Origin: Lachnospiraceae bacterium
GTDB taxonomy: Bacteria > Bacillota > Clostridia > Lachnospirales > Lachnospiraceae
Reading direction: 5' to 3'
Assembly: GCA_017455005.1 (NCBI GenBank)
Contig: JAFTBX010000058.1
Location: 1 to 39,749 of the forward strand
DNA: 39,749 nt
The translations under genes and the position numbers were made by a program. The notes under the pieces are model-generated. The model was not told the origin of the DNA. It was given only the letters and a program-made list of their open reading frames with translations, and did not search any database. This document shows, one piece after another, positions 32,979 through 39,749 of this stretch (its first letter is position 1; each line of letters opens with the position of its first letter).

Positions 32979-33012
32979 CTTATGCGGAGCGGCAGCGGGG
33001 TCTGCGTAAGCT
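32979..33012. repeat. Imperfect inverted repeat in the gap before the lactonase gene
   Basis: GCTTATGCGGA pairs with TCTGCGTAAGC (two G-T pairs) around a GC-rich loop. It has no T-run. Together with the next terminator it is the only structure seen in the 32906-33140 gap. Confidence 0.45.
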
Positions 33013-33017
33013 CTGTG

Positions 33018-33051
33018 GAAAAGAACAGGGACCGCTGATAACGGCGGTCCC
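33018..33051 (-). terminator. Probable terminator of the permease-lactonase operon
   Basis: On the minus strand GGGACCGC pairs with GCGGTCCC over an 8-base loop and is followed by TGTTCTTTTCC, an interrupted T-run, about 90 bases after the lactonase stop. Confidence 0.6.
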
Positions 33052-33140
33052 CGGATGGGATAGTTATAAATCAAATGTAAGCTTTAACTTCTGCGATGCT
33101 ATATATTATCGCAAGGCAGGCAGCGTGCTTTATACCGGAA

Positions 33141-34229
33141 TCACTTCTTCAATGGTTCGAACTTCTCCGCGAGCTTCATGTAACCTGCAACGCGGGTCTT
33201 GTCGACACCGACGGAGCCGCTGGGACGCTGATAACGGCGCATTTCCTTATCTCTCGGATACTGGTACATGCCGCCGACCTGCATGAGGCAGGGCGTGATA
33301 TCCGGAATCATTTCTGCGGCAATGCGTTCGAACTGATTGCAGAGCAGCGCCGGATCCCAGGCAGTGTGTGCGAGGTTCTCGTAGTGATCGGGAATGATGA
33401 CCTTGCAGCGGATGGCATCCGCGAAGCGGACAACATCGTAGGGAGTCATCTTATCGGTTGCGCCCGGTCTGTTGTAACCCATATCTGTGGTAGCAACGTC
33501 AATGTCGAAGAAATCCGGGAAGTAAGCATAGCCGTCGTTATACCAGGTGTCTCCACTGAAGAGGATGTTGCCGCCGGACGTCTCGATCAGATAGCATACG
33601 CAGCAGTCTTCGTAGGGCAGCAGTTCTTTTCCGCCGCCGGTACGGATCGCGGTGTCATCATAACAGGGAAGGACACGGATCTTCGCGCCGGGAACTTCGA
33701 TTGTATCGCCGACTGTTACCAGATGGCGGCGCTCTTCGCTGACTTCAAACTCTTCAAGACGCTTTATAACAGTCTTGGGACCGTAGTACGGGCAGTCGGT
33801 TGTCTGATTGGTCGCCTTGACGGAGTAAATGTCGCAGTGATCCTGATGCACATGGGTGATCAGATAAGCGTCGATCCTGTTGAAACTCCAGGGATCCACA
33901 ATGATGGGATCCAGCTGCAGCCAGTTGGTGCTGTCAGCGCCGGACTGACGGCAGACGCCGCAGCTCGCGCGCTCGGTATAACCTGAACCGCCGGTGAAGA
34001 GATCGATCATGACGATCGCGCCTTCATCTGTCTTGAGGATCCAGGACGCACCGGTGATCCACCACATGGCAACCTGTCCCTTCGGGACTTCATATTCTTC
34101 TATCTGCTTGTTCAGGTAAGCACCCCAGCCGGGAAAGCATTCCTGTGCCCATATTTCTCTTGTAAGCGGATGATTGGCATTCTGATATTCGCCGGAAACC
34201 AGACCGCGTCCGTCTGTCATCTGTATCAT
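33141..34229 (-). CDS. UlaG-like metallo-beta-lactamase-fold lactonase
   Basis: A 362-residue MBL-fold hydrolase resembling L-ascorbate-6-phosphate lactonase UlaG. Motifs include WWITGASWILKTDEGAIVMI, the metal-binding HxHxDH in LITHVHQDHCDIYSVKA, LFSGDTWYNDGYAYF and the late His of IIPDHYENLAH. The likely job is opening a lactone or hydrolysing an ester or amide of the imported compound. No ula phosphotransferase or decarboxylase genes are present, so ascorbate is not implied. ATG 34229 has AAAGGAGG seven bases upstream, within the end of the permease gene, indicating co-translation. It is controlled from the operator-bearing promoter upstream of the permease. Confidence 0.87.
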   Translation of the reverse strand: MIQMTDGRGLVSGEYQNANHPLTREIWAQECFPGWGAYLNKQIEEYEVPKGQVAMWWITGASWILKTDEGAIVMIDLFTGGSGYTERASCGVCRQSGADSTNWLQLDPIIVDPWSFNRIDAYLITHVHQDHCDIYSVKATNQTTDCPYYGPKTVIKRLEEFEVSEERRHLVTVGDTIEVPGAKIRVLPCYDDTAIRTGGGKELLPYEDCCVCYLIETSGGNILFSGDTWYNDGYAYFPDFFDIDVATTDMGYNRPGATDKMTPYDVVRFADAIRCKVIIPDHYENLAHTAWDPALLCNQFERIAAEMIPDITPCLMQVGGMYQYPRDKEMRRYQRPSGSVGVDKTRVAGYMKLAEKFEPLKK

Positions 34230-34243
34230 GGTTTTTCCTCCTT

Positions 34244-35611
34244 TCACGCCTTCTGGCTCTGTGCCTTAACCTTTGTGAACCAAAGGATCAGGGTATAGCA
34301 AAGTCCGATCAGGGTAAGTACTACCAGCGCAACCTGAGAGGTGCTGTTCAGGCCCTGGAAGTTTTTCCACCAGAGATAGATGGAAAGAATGGTCGGAACC
34401 ATGGTGACGACCCAGAGAGCTCCGTTGGACATATGCCACTTGGACTTGGACCAGATCTCCGGATAGAACTTCGGAAGGGAGAGCAGACCAAAGTTCGGGA
34501 TAATATTGACAAGGATCTGCAGGTTGGTTGCAGCCTTCAGGATCGTAGTATTGGCGGAGCTGACCTGGTCCTTGGAAATCGCCAGAACAAAAGCAGCTGC
34601 TACGATGATATAGATCGCCTGGATGCGGTACGGAGTGCCGTACTTGTTGGTCTTACCGAACCACTTCGGGAACCAGCCATCTTCGATTGCTGCCTGAACC
34701 GGGGTGGAGTACCAACCGAAGGAACCGTTGACAGTTGTTGCAATGGCAAGGCAGGCACCGCCAAAGATGAAGAAGTAGTGAAGCGGCATCATATTTTCGA
34801 AGATCGCCGCGGAAGCATTGATAACGGAGTTGGCCGGACCCTTGAAAAGAAGGGTGCCCGGAGTGGTTGCGCCGTCCGGCATCGGAACCAGCGGAAGCGC
34901 GCCGACGGTAGCAAGTGCGATACCTGCAAAAAGCAGACCGGCGCAGAGAGTGATCAGAAGGCAGGCTTTCGGAAGGTTCTTTTCCGCGTCCTCTACGATG
35001 CCGCCCATTTCGAGCATTGCCATGCCGCCGCCCATACAGAAGACAAGGGTGGAAATACCGGAGAAGAATCCGCTTGCGCCATGGGTAAGGAATACGTCCT
35101 TATGGAAGACAAATGCTGTATCCATATGCATGATGCCGAAGATGATGAAGCATGCATAGGCCGCAAAGAGGACCCAGTTCATGATCTTCTGTACCTTAGC
35201 TGCGCTCTTCATACCGAAGTAGTTGGTGATGTAGAAAATCACACCGATCGCGATTGCGACGACCTTGGGGTTGAAATTGGTAAATACGGAAGTAAAGAAG
35301 ATCGCGAAAGCGGTGATATTACTGAACATGGCAATTCTGCCAAGGAAAAAGATCCAGAAATACATACCGCCCATCATCGGGGAAAATGCTTCTTTACTTA
35401 AAGAATAGGAAACACCCTGACGCGGGACGATCGATGCGGCGATGATTACGGGCAGCATCATAAAAAAGATAGCGAATGCGCCTACGATGTAGGCAAGGAA
35501 CGTGGAACCGCCGGTCTGCATGGCAGCGACACCGGTCAGTGAGAATACTGCGGATCCCAGGGTAAAACCGAGACCGATCGCGAACAATTCACTGAATGTC
35601 AGTTTCTTCAT
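34244..35611 (-). CDS. APC-superfamily amino acid/organocation permease
   Basis: A 455-residue transporter with about 12 membrane helices. The first helix region FSELFAIGLGFTLGSAVFSL has the GxG unwound substrate site typical of the APC fold. Other marks are LVFCMGGGMAMLEMGGIVEDAEKNLPKA (the AYxGxE-like helix 6 zone) and FGWYSTPVQAAIEDGWFPKWF. It probably imports the compound degraded by the regulon, an amino acid-like or zwitterionic substrate being the best guess. ATG 35611 is chosen for GAGGAG eight bases upstream. The lactonase gene follows with a 14-base gap. Confidence 0.9.
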   Translation of the reverse strand: MKKLTFSELFAIGLGFTLGSAVFSLTGVAAMQTGGSTFLAYIVGAFAIFFMMLPVIIAASIVPRQGVSYSLSKEAFSPMMGGMYFWIFFLGRIAMFSNITAFAIFFTSVFTNFNPKVVAIAIGVIFYITNYFGMKSAAKVQKIMNWVLFAAYACFIIFGIMHMDTAFVFHKDVFLTHGASGFFSGISTLVFCMGGGMAMLEMGGIVEDAEKNLPKACLLITLCAGLLFAGIALATVGALPLVPMPDGATTPGTLLFKGPANSVINASAAIFENMMPLHYFFIFGGACLAIATTVNGSFGWYSTPVQAAIEDGWFPKWFGKTNKYGTPYRIQAIYIIVAAAFVLAISKDQVSSANTTILKAATNLQILVNIIPNFGLLSLPKFYPEIWSKSKWHMSNGALWVVTMVPTILSIYLWWKNFQGLNSTSQVALVVLTLIGLCYTLILWFTKVKAQSQKA

Positions 35612-35707
35612 GGTTTTTCTCCTCTTCATTAATTAATGATTATACATTATTGATTTCAGCCGCACTCGTGTTTTGCTTTCAAAACTGAAATAATCGAAGC
35701 ACAGCTT

Positions 35708-35752
35708 ATTTGTAATACAAACATATAATAATAAAATATGTGTAAATGTCAA
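35708..35752 (-). promoter_or_regulatory. Promoter with GntR operator 2 (permease-lactonase operon)
   Basis: On the minus strand TTGACA (35747-35752) and TATTAT (35725-35730) are 16 bases apart. The operator TTGTATTACAAAT (35708-35720) lies 4 bases after the -10, covering the transcription start. Confidence 0.78.
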
Positions 35753-35836
35753 TCATTTTAAGAAATATTCCCGATTTTCGGCAATTAGCAAAAAACAAGA
35801 CAATAAAATTTAGCAATAATTTATATATTCATAAGG

Positions 35837-35865
35837 TTGTATTACAAATTTTCATGTGCTATAAT
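35837..35865 (+). promoter_or_regulatory. Promoter with GntR operator 3 (thiolase operon)
   Basis: The operator TTGTATTACAAAT (35837-35849) contains the -35 box TTGTAT itself. TATAAT (35860-35865) follows at 17 bases. Binding here would directly block RNA polymerase. Confidence 0.8.
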
Positions 35866-35933
35866 TTCTCCAACATTATTCCAAAACTTTCATTTGATGC
35901 TTTTATATTTCAGTCATACCAGGAGGAAAAACC

Positions 35934-37088
35934 ATGAGTGAAAAACGTGAAGCGGTCATCGTCGCGTACGGACGTTCCGCATGCTGCAAAGCAAGAAAAG
36001 GAAGCCTTGCAGGAACCAATCCTATCGAATACTCCGCAGAAGTGCTGCAGGGAGTGCTGGGGAAAGTACTGGCATTGGATCCTTCCTTAATAGAAGATGT
36101 TATTCTGGGCTGTGCGATGCCTGTGAATGAGATGGACTACAACGCGGCTCGTATGATTGCAAGACGCGCAGGCCTGCCGAACTCCGTCCCGGGCCAGACG
36201 ATCAACCGTTTCTGCTCATCTGCGCTGCAGGCAGTGGCTACCGCTGCCAATGCCATCCTTGCCGGTCAGATGGATTGTGTTGTTGCCGGCGGCACCGAGT
36301 GCATGACCAGATGCTTCCGTCCCTGCCCGGAAGAATATATCGATAAGAAACTGCAGGAGATGGATGAGGGACTTTACATCTCTATGGGTGAGACTGCGGA
36401 ACGTGTGGCAGACCGTTATGGCGTGACACGTGAGGCAATGGACCGGATGGCATACGAATCTCATAAGAAAGCGCTTGCCGCACAGGCAGCTGGAAAGCTT
36501 GATCCGAGCATTGTTCCGATCCATAACGCGGAGGGCATGCTGCTGACGAAGGACGAAGGAATCCGGGCAGATATCAGTATGGAATCACTGGCCGGACTTC
36601 GCACTTGCTTCAGGGAAAACGGAAGAGTTACGGCGGCAACTTCTTCACAGACGACCGACGCTTCTGCATTTGCAGTCCTGATGTCGGCAGATATGGCAAA
36701 AGTACTCGGGCTCAAACCGGTCGCGAAGTTTATCTCGTTTGCGGCAGCAGGATGTGAAGCGGAAGTTATGGGACTGGGGCCGATCTATGCTGTGCCGAAA
36801 GCACTGAAGAAGGCCGGTCTCACACTTGACGACATGGACGTGATTGAACTGAATGAGGCATTTGCCGCACAGGCACTGGTGTGCATCGACCAACTGGGTA
36901 TGGACCCGGCAAAGGTCAATCCGTATGGCGGAGCAATGGCACTCGGCCATCCGATGGGCGCAACCGGCGTGGTCCTTCTCGGAAAGGCGTTGGATTATCT
37001 GAAGGATAACGACAAGAAATACGCATTGGTCACGATGTGTATCGGCGGCGGCATGGGAGCTGCCGGCGTGTTTGAAAGAATAGACTAA
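35934..37088 (+). CDS. Acetyl-CoA C-acyltransferase (thiolase)
   Basis: A 384-residue degradative/biosynthetic thiolase. The nucleophile is Cys94 in NRFCSSALQA. His339 in GHPMGATG and Cys369 in CIGGGMGAAGVFE complete the catalytic set, with NEAFAAQ also conserved. It cleaves a 3-ketoacyl-CoA such as acetoacetyl-CoA with CoA to acetyl-CoA. The start ATG has AGGAGG eight bases upstream. Its promoter carries GntR operator 3. The dehydrogenase gene follows after 38 bases. In the regulon it would consume the acetoacetyl-type product released by BKACE. Confidence 0.94.
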   Translation: MSEKREAVIVAYGRSACCKARKGSLAGTNPIEYSAEVLQGVLGKVLALDPSLIEDVILGCAMPVNEMDYNAARMIARRAGLPNSVPGQTINRFCSSALQAVATAANAILAGQMDCVVAGGTECMTRCFRPCPEEYIDKKLQEMDEGLYISMGETAERVADRYGVTREAMDRMAYESHKKALAAQAAGKLDPSIVPIHNAEGMLLTKDEGIRADISMESLAGLRTCFRENGRVTAATSSQTTDASAFAVLMSADMAKVLGLKPVAKFISFAAAGCEAEVMGLGPIYAVPKALKKAGLTLDDMDVIELNEAFAAQALVCIDQLGMDPAKVNPYGGAMALGHPMGATGVVLLGKALDYLKDNDKKYALVTMCIGGGMGAAGVFERID

Positions 37089-37126
37089 GTGACAGCAGTA
37101 CATAAAGACAGGAAAGGAATACAAAA

Positions 37127-38071
37127 ATGAGCATGAATCCGAACAAAGTAGTAATGGCAGGCACCGGCATCATGGGCGCATCCCTCTGCCAGGTATACGC
37201 ACTCGCAGGTTATGAGACCTGGGGTTATGACGCTTTTGAAAAGGGCATCGAAAACGGCAAGCACCTGATCAGGCTGAACCAGGAGACCATGGTAAAGGAA
37301 GGCCTGATCACCCAGGAAGAGTCTGACGCATGCGTAGCGCGTATCCACTTCACCCAGGATAAGGAAGTTTTCCGTGACTGCTGCCTTGTAGTCGAGTCCA
37401 CTGTAGAGCGTATGGATATCAAGCAGGACTTCTTCCGTGAGATCTCCGAGATCGCACCGAAGGAAGCACTCCTTGCCACCAACACATCCGGCCTCCATAT
37501 CACCGAGATCGCAACCGCGTGTAAGTATCCGGAGAGATTCATGGGCCAGCACTGGCTGAACCCGCCGCACCTCCTCCCGCTCTGCGAGATCATCGCGGGC
37601 AAGGAGACCTCTGAAGAAAACATCAAGAAGATGAGGGAGCTCGTAAAGGGGCTCGGCAAGCAACCGGTCGTTGTCGGAGACATCAACGGATTCATCATCA
37701 ACCGTATCCAGTTCGCAGTACTTAGAGAGGCGCTTCACATCGTGGAGATCGGCGCAGCAACTTATGAAGATGTCGATACCGTCCTGAAGGCAGGCATGGG
37801 ACTCCGTTACGCCGTCCTCGGACCCTTCGGCGTGGCAGACCACGGCGGCATCCACACCTTCGACCACATCAGTTCTTACCTTTTTGCCGATCTTGCGGAT
37901 GACAAGGTGGAGAGCCCTGTCTTAAAGAAGATGGTAGAAGAGGGCAACCTCGGCGTAAAGAGCGGCAAGGGCTTTTATGACTACAGCGGCGACAAGGCAG
38001 ACGAGGCGATCCGAGAGAGAGACCGTATGTACATCGAGCTTGCGAAGGTGCTGTACTTCAACAAGAAATAA
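37127..38071 (+). CDS. 3-hydroxyacid / 3-hydroxyacyl-CoA dehydrogenase
   Basis: A 314-residue NAD-dependent dehydrogenase. The Rossmann loop is GTGIMG (12-17). [26 protein letters not shown] (with the catalytic-type His) and the helical domain with [17 protein letters not shown] follow. The 'HWxNPPHLxPLxE' form, rather than 'HFFNPVPxMxLVE', resembles relatives acting on free 3-hydroxy acids (L-carnitine or L-gulonate 3-dehydrogenases), so the substrate need not be a CoA ester. It would supply the beta-keto acid for BKACE. Isoleucine is almost always ATC in this gene, a sign of high expression. AAAGGA lies eight bases before the ATG. Confidence 0.88.
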   Translation: MSMNPNKVVMAGTGIMGASLCQVYALAGYETWGYDAFEKGIENGKHLIRLNQETMVKEGLITQEESDACVARIHFTQDKEVFRDCCLVVESTVERMDIKQDFFREISEIAPKEALLATNTSGLHITEIATACKYPERFMGQHWLNPPHLLPLCEIIAGKETSEENIKKMRELVKGLGKQPVVVGDINGFIINRIQFAVLREALHIVEIGAATYEDVDTVLKAGMGLRYAVLGPFGVADHGGIHTFDHISSYLFADLADDKVESPVLKKMVEEGNLGVKSGKGFYDYSGDKADEAIRERDRMYIELAKVLYFNKK

Positions 38072-38085
38072 CAAGGAGTTTTATC

Positions 38086-39749
38086 ATGAGAAGTGACTTA
38101 ATGAAAAAGGGCGTAGACCGTATCCCGCACAGGAGCCTGATGAAGGCGCTGGGGCTTACGGATGAAGAGATAGACAGACCGATCATCGGTATCGTAAACG
38201 CGTTCAATGAGATCATCCCGGGCCATAAGCACTTAAGGGAGATCTGTGAGGCAGTAAAGGCAGGCATCCGCCTTGCAGGAGGAACCCCGATCGAGTTCCC
38301 GGCGATCGGCGTCTGTGACGGCATCGCGATGAACCACGAGGGTATGTTCTACAGCCTTCCGAGCCGTGAGCACATCGCGGACAGCGCGGAGATCATGGCG
38401 ACGGCCCATCCGTTTGACGGCCTTGTATTCATCCCGAACTGCGACAAGATCGTACCGGGCATGATCATGGCATCCCTTAGGTTAAATATCCCGTCCGTGT
38501 TCTGCTCGGGCGGACCGATGCTCCCGGGTAAGGCTAACGGAAAGAAGGTAGCTTTAACGGATGCCTTCGAGGCGCCGGGCGCAGTACATGCAGGCAAGAT
38601 GAATGAGGAAGAGTCCCGCAACATCGAAGAGTATACATGTCCCGGCTGCGGCAGCTGTGCTGGTATGTTCACCGCAAACTCCATGAACTGCCTTACGGAG
38701 ATCCTTGGCCTTGGACTCCCCGGCAACGGCACGATCCCTGCGGTAGACGCAAGACGTATCAGACTTGCGAAGTATGCCGGCATGCGGATCATGGAGCTTG
38801 TAGCAAACGACGTGAAGCCGAGGGACATCGTCACCCAGGCTTCGATCAAGAACGCGCTTGCTGCTGATATGGCACTCGGATGTTCCACGAACACGATGCT
38901 GCACCTTCCGGCGATCTGTCATGAGGCAGGACTGGACTTTGATCTTCGTAAGGTAAACGAGATCTCAGACTCTGTCCCGCACCTTGTAAAGCTGAATCCT
39001 GCAGGGACCCACTGCCTGGTAGACCTGGACGCTGCAGGTGGATTAAGCGCAGTTATGAAGAGACTGAACGACCTCGGAAAGATCGATACCTCCGCGAGGA
39101 CCGTAGACGGTACCTGGGGTGACCGTATCGCGAAGGCAGCTATCATGGACGAGGAAGTCATCAGACCTGTCGAGAGAGCGTACTCCCAGACGGGCGGCCT
39201 TGCAGTCCTTTACGGAAACCTGGCACCGGACGGAGCAGTGGTCAAGAAGGGCGCGGTCCTTCCGGAGATGCTGGTACATGAAGGTCCCGCGAAGTGCTTC
39301 AACTCTGAAGAAGAGTGCTGCGAGGGTCTCTATGCGGGAAAGGTCCAGGCAGGAGACGTGGTCGTCGTCAGATACGAGGGCCCGAAGGGCGGCCCGGGCA
39401 TGAGGGAGATGCTTTCCCCGACTGCTGCGATCGCCGGTATGGGGCTTGACTCCACCTGCGCGCTTGTAACAGACGGAAGATTCTCCGGCGTATCAAGAGG
39501 CGCATCCATCGGACACGTATCACCTGAGGCAGCTGCAGGCGGCCTTATGGCATACGTAAAGGACGGGGACATCATCTCCATCGATATCCCGGCGCATAAG
39601 ATCGAGCTGAAGGTAAGCGAGGAAGAGATCGCGAGAAGGAAGAGTGAGATCATCCCGAACCCGCCGAAGAAGGTATCAGGATACCTCAAGAGATACAGGG
39701 CGATGGTCACCAGCGCAAACCGCGGCGCTATCCTGGATGATGAAAATCT
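38086..39749 (+). CDS. ilvD: Dihydroxy-acid dehydratase IlvD (3' end cut by window)
   Basis: The first 554 codons of an IlvD/Edd-family Fe-S dehydratase, open to the window edge. Only a few residues should be missing. Cluster ligands lie in [22 protein letters not shown] and [31 protein letters not shown] and [12 protein letters not shown] are also conserved. It resembles the clostridial branched-chain amino acid enzyme (2,3-dihydroxyisovalerate to 2-ketoisovalerate) more than sugar-acid dehydratases. AAGGAG precedes the ATG at 38086, 14 bases after the dehydrogenase gene with no terminator between. It is therefore likely co-transcribed from the operator-3 promoter, at least in part. Confidence 0.93.
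   Translation, partial: MRSDLMKKGVDRIPHRSLMKALGLTDEEIDRPIIGIVNAFNEIIPGHKHLREICEAVKAGIRLAGGTPIEFPAIGVCDGIAMNHEGMFYSLPSREHIADSAEIMATAHPFDGLVFIPNCDKIVPGMIMASLRLNIPSVFCSGGPMLPGKANGKKVALTDAFEAPGAVHAGKMNEEESRNIEEYTCPGCGSCAGMFTANSMNCLTEILGLGLPGNGTIPAVDARRIRLAKYAGMRIMELVANDVKPRDIVTQASIKNALAADMALGCSTNTMLHLPAICHEAGLDFDLRKVNEISDSVPHLVKLNPAGTHCLVDLDAAGGLSAVMKRLNDLGKIDTSARTVDGTWGDRIAKAAIMDEEVIRPVERAYSQTGGLAVLYGNLAPDGAVVKKGAVLPEMLVHEGPAKCFNSEEECCEGLYAGKVQAGDVVVVRYEGPKGGPGMREMLSPTAAIAGMGLDSTCALVTDGRFSGVSRGASIGHVSPEAAAGGLMAYVKDGDIISIDIPAHKIELKVSEEEIARRKSEIIPNPPKKVSGYLKRYRAMVTSANRGAILDDEN

Noticed and set aside
33096..33986. 296-residue open frame opposite the lactonase gene
   Set aside because: Antisense shadow of the UlaG-like gene with its HxHxDH motif. 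The predicted protein shows no family features.
34433..35401. 322-residue charged open frame opposite the permease
   Set aside because: Antisense shadow of a 12-helix permease. The high charge is what hydrophobic codons give on the other strand.
31300..38071. Lysine fermentation (kam/kce/kdd) cluster
   Set aside because: BKACE is shared with that pathway, but aminomutase, 3,5-diaminohexanoate dehydrogenase and ammonia lyase genes are absent, and the Kce substrate-contact Glu is not conserved.

Overview
The window looks like a chromosomal segment of a moderately GC-rich, low-oxygen Bacillota, most likely a Lachnospiraceae-type Clostridia. The evidence is a phosphate butyryltransferase/butyrate kinase pair, a high-molecular-weight rubredoxin flavoprotein, clostridial-type LigA and IlvD, TTGACA/TATAAT promoters, strong AGGAGG ribosome binding sites, and tRNA genes without an encoded CCA. 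The assignment rests on protein families read by eye; no database search was possible.

Layout. 1-510: two minus-strand tRNAs (Leu-UAG, Gln-UUG) with clear promoters and terminators. 507-3239: a small membrane protein with a bacterial-PH-like tail, then a KdpE/KdpD-like two-component pair whose kinase lacks the large KdpD N-terminus. 3272-9531: an HxlR regulator followed by a frameshifted polysaccharide-pyruvyl-transferase-like gene, an unusual reductase-adenylation fusion, a cysteine-rich ATC-hydrolase-like protein and a GMC oxidoreductase with a ferredoxin-like Cys motif. These look like one operon for activating and reducing an acyl chain. 9726-10897: aldose-1-epimerase-like protein, tRNA-His and tRNA-Arg. 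11002-15640: a pantothenate-kinase-III-like protein that has lost active-site residues, then a heterodimeric ABC exporter. 15782-18064: a duplicated DUF1538 membrane protein paired with a PII-like protein. 18097-20444: ribosomal protein bL25 and a MocR-type aminotransferase. 20813-25900: ligA, KDPG aldolase, KDG kinase, flavin reductase-rubredoxin, and an MBL-fold gene with its catalytic core deleted. 25911-28221: ptb-buk.

28254-39749 holds the most interesting system. A GntR/FCD regulator sits beside three transcription units: (i) an FMN/4Fe-4S/FAD dienoyl-CoA-reductase-like enzyme plus a beta-keto acid cleavage enzyme (BKACE); (ii) an APC permease plus an UlaG-like metallo-lactonase; (iii) a thiolase plus a 3-hydroxyacid/3-hydroxyacyl-CoA dehydrogenase, followed 14 bases later by ilvD. 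The promoters of all three units carry the same 13-base sequence TTGTATTACAAAT, whose core TTGTA-N-TACAA is a perfect inverted repeat fitting the known TNGTNNNACNA consensus of FCD-type GntR proteins. The simplest reading is a compact catabolic regulon. An imported substrate is oxidised to a beta-keto acid, BKACE condenses and cleaves it with acetyl-CoA to give an acetoacetyl-CoA-like thioester, thiolase splits that to acetyl-CoA, and the nearby ptb-buk pair may recover ATP. The substrate is unknown. L-carnitine-like or sugar-acid-like 3-hydroxy acids are candidates.
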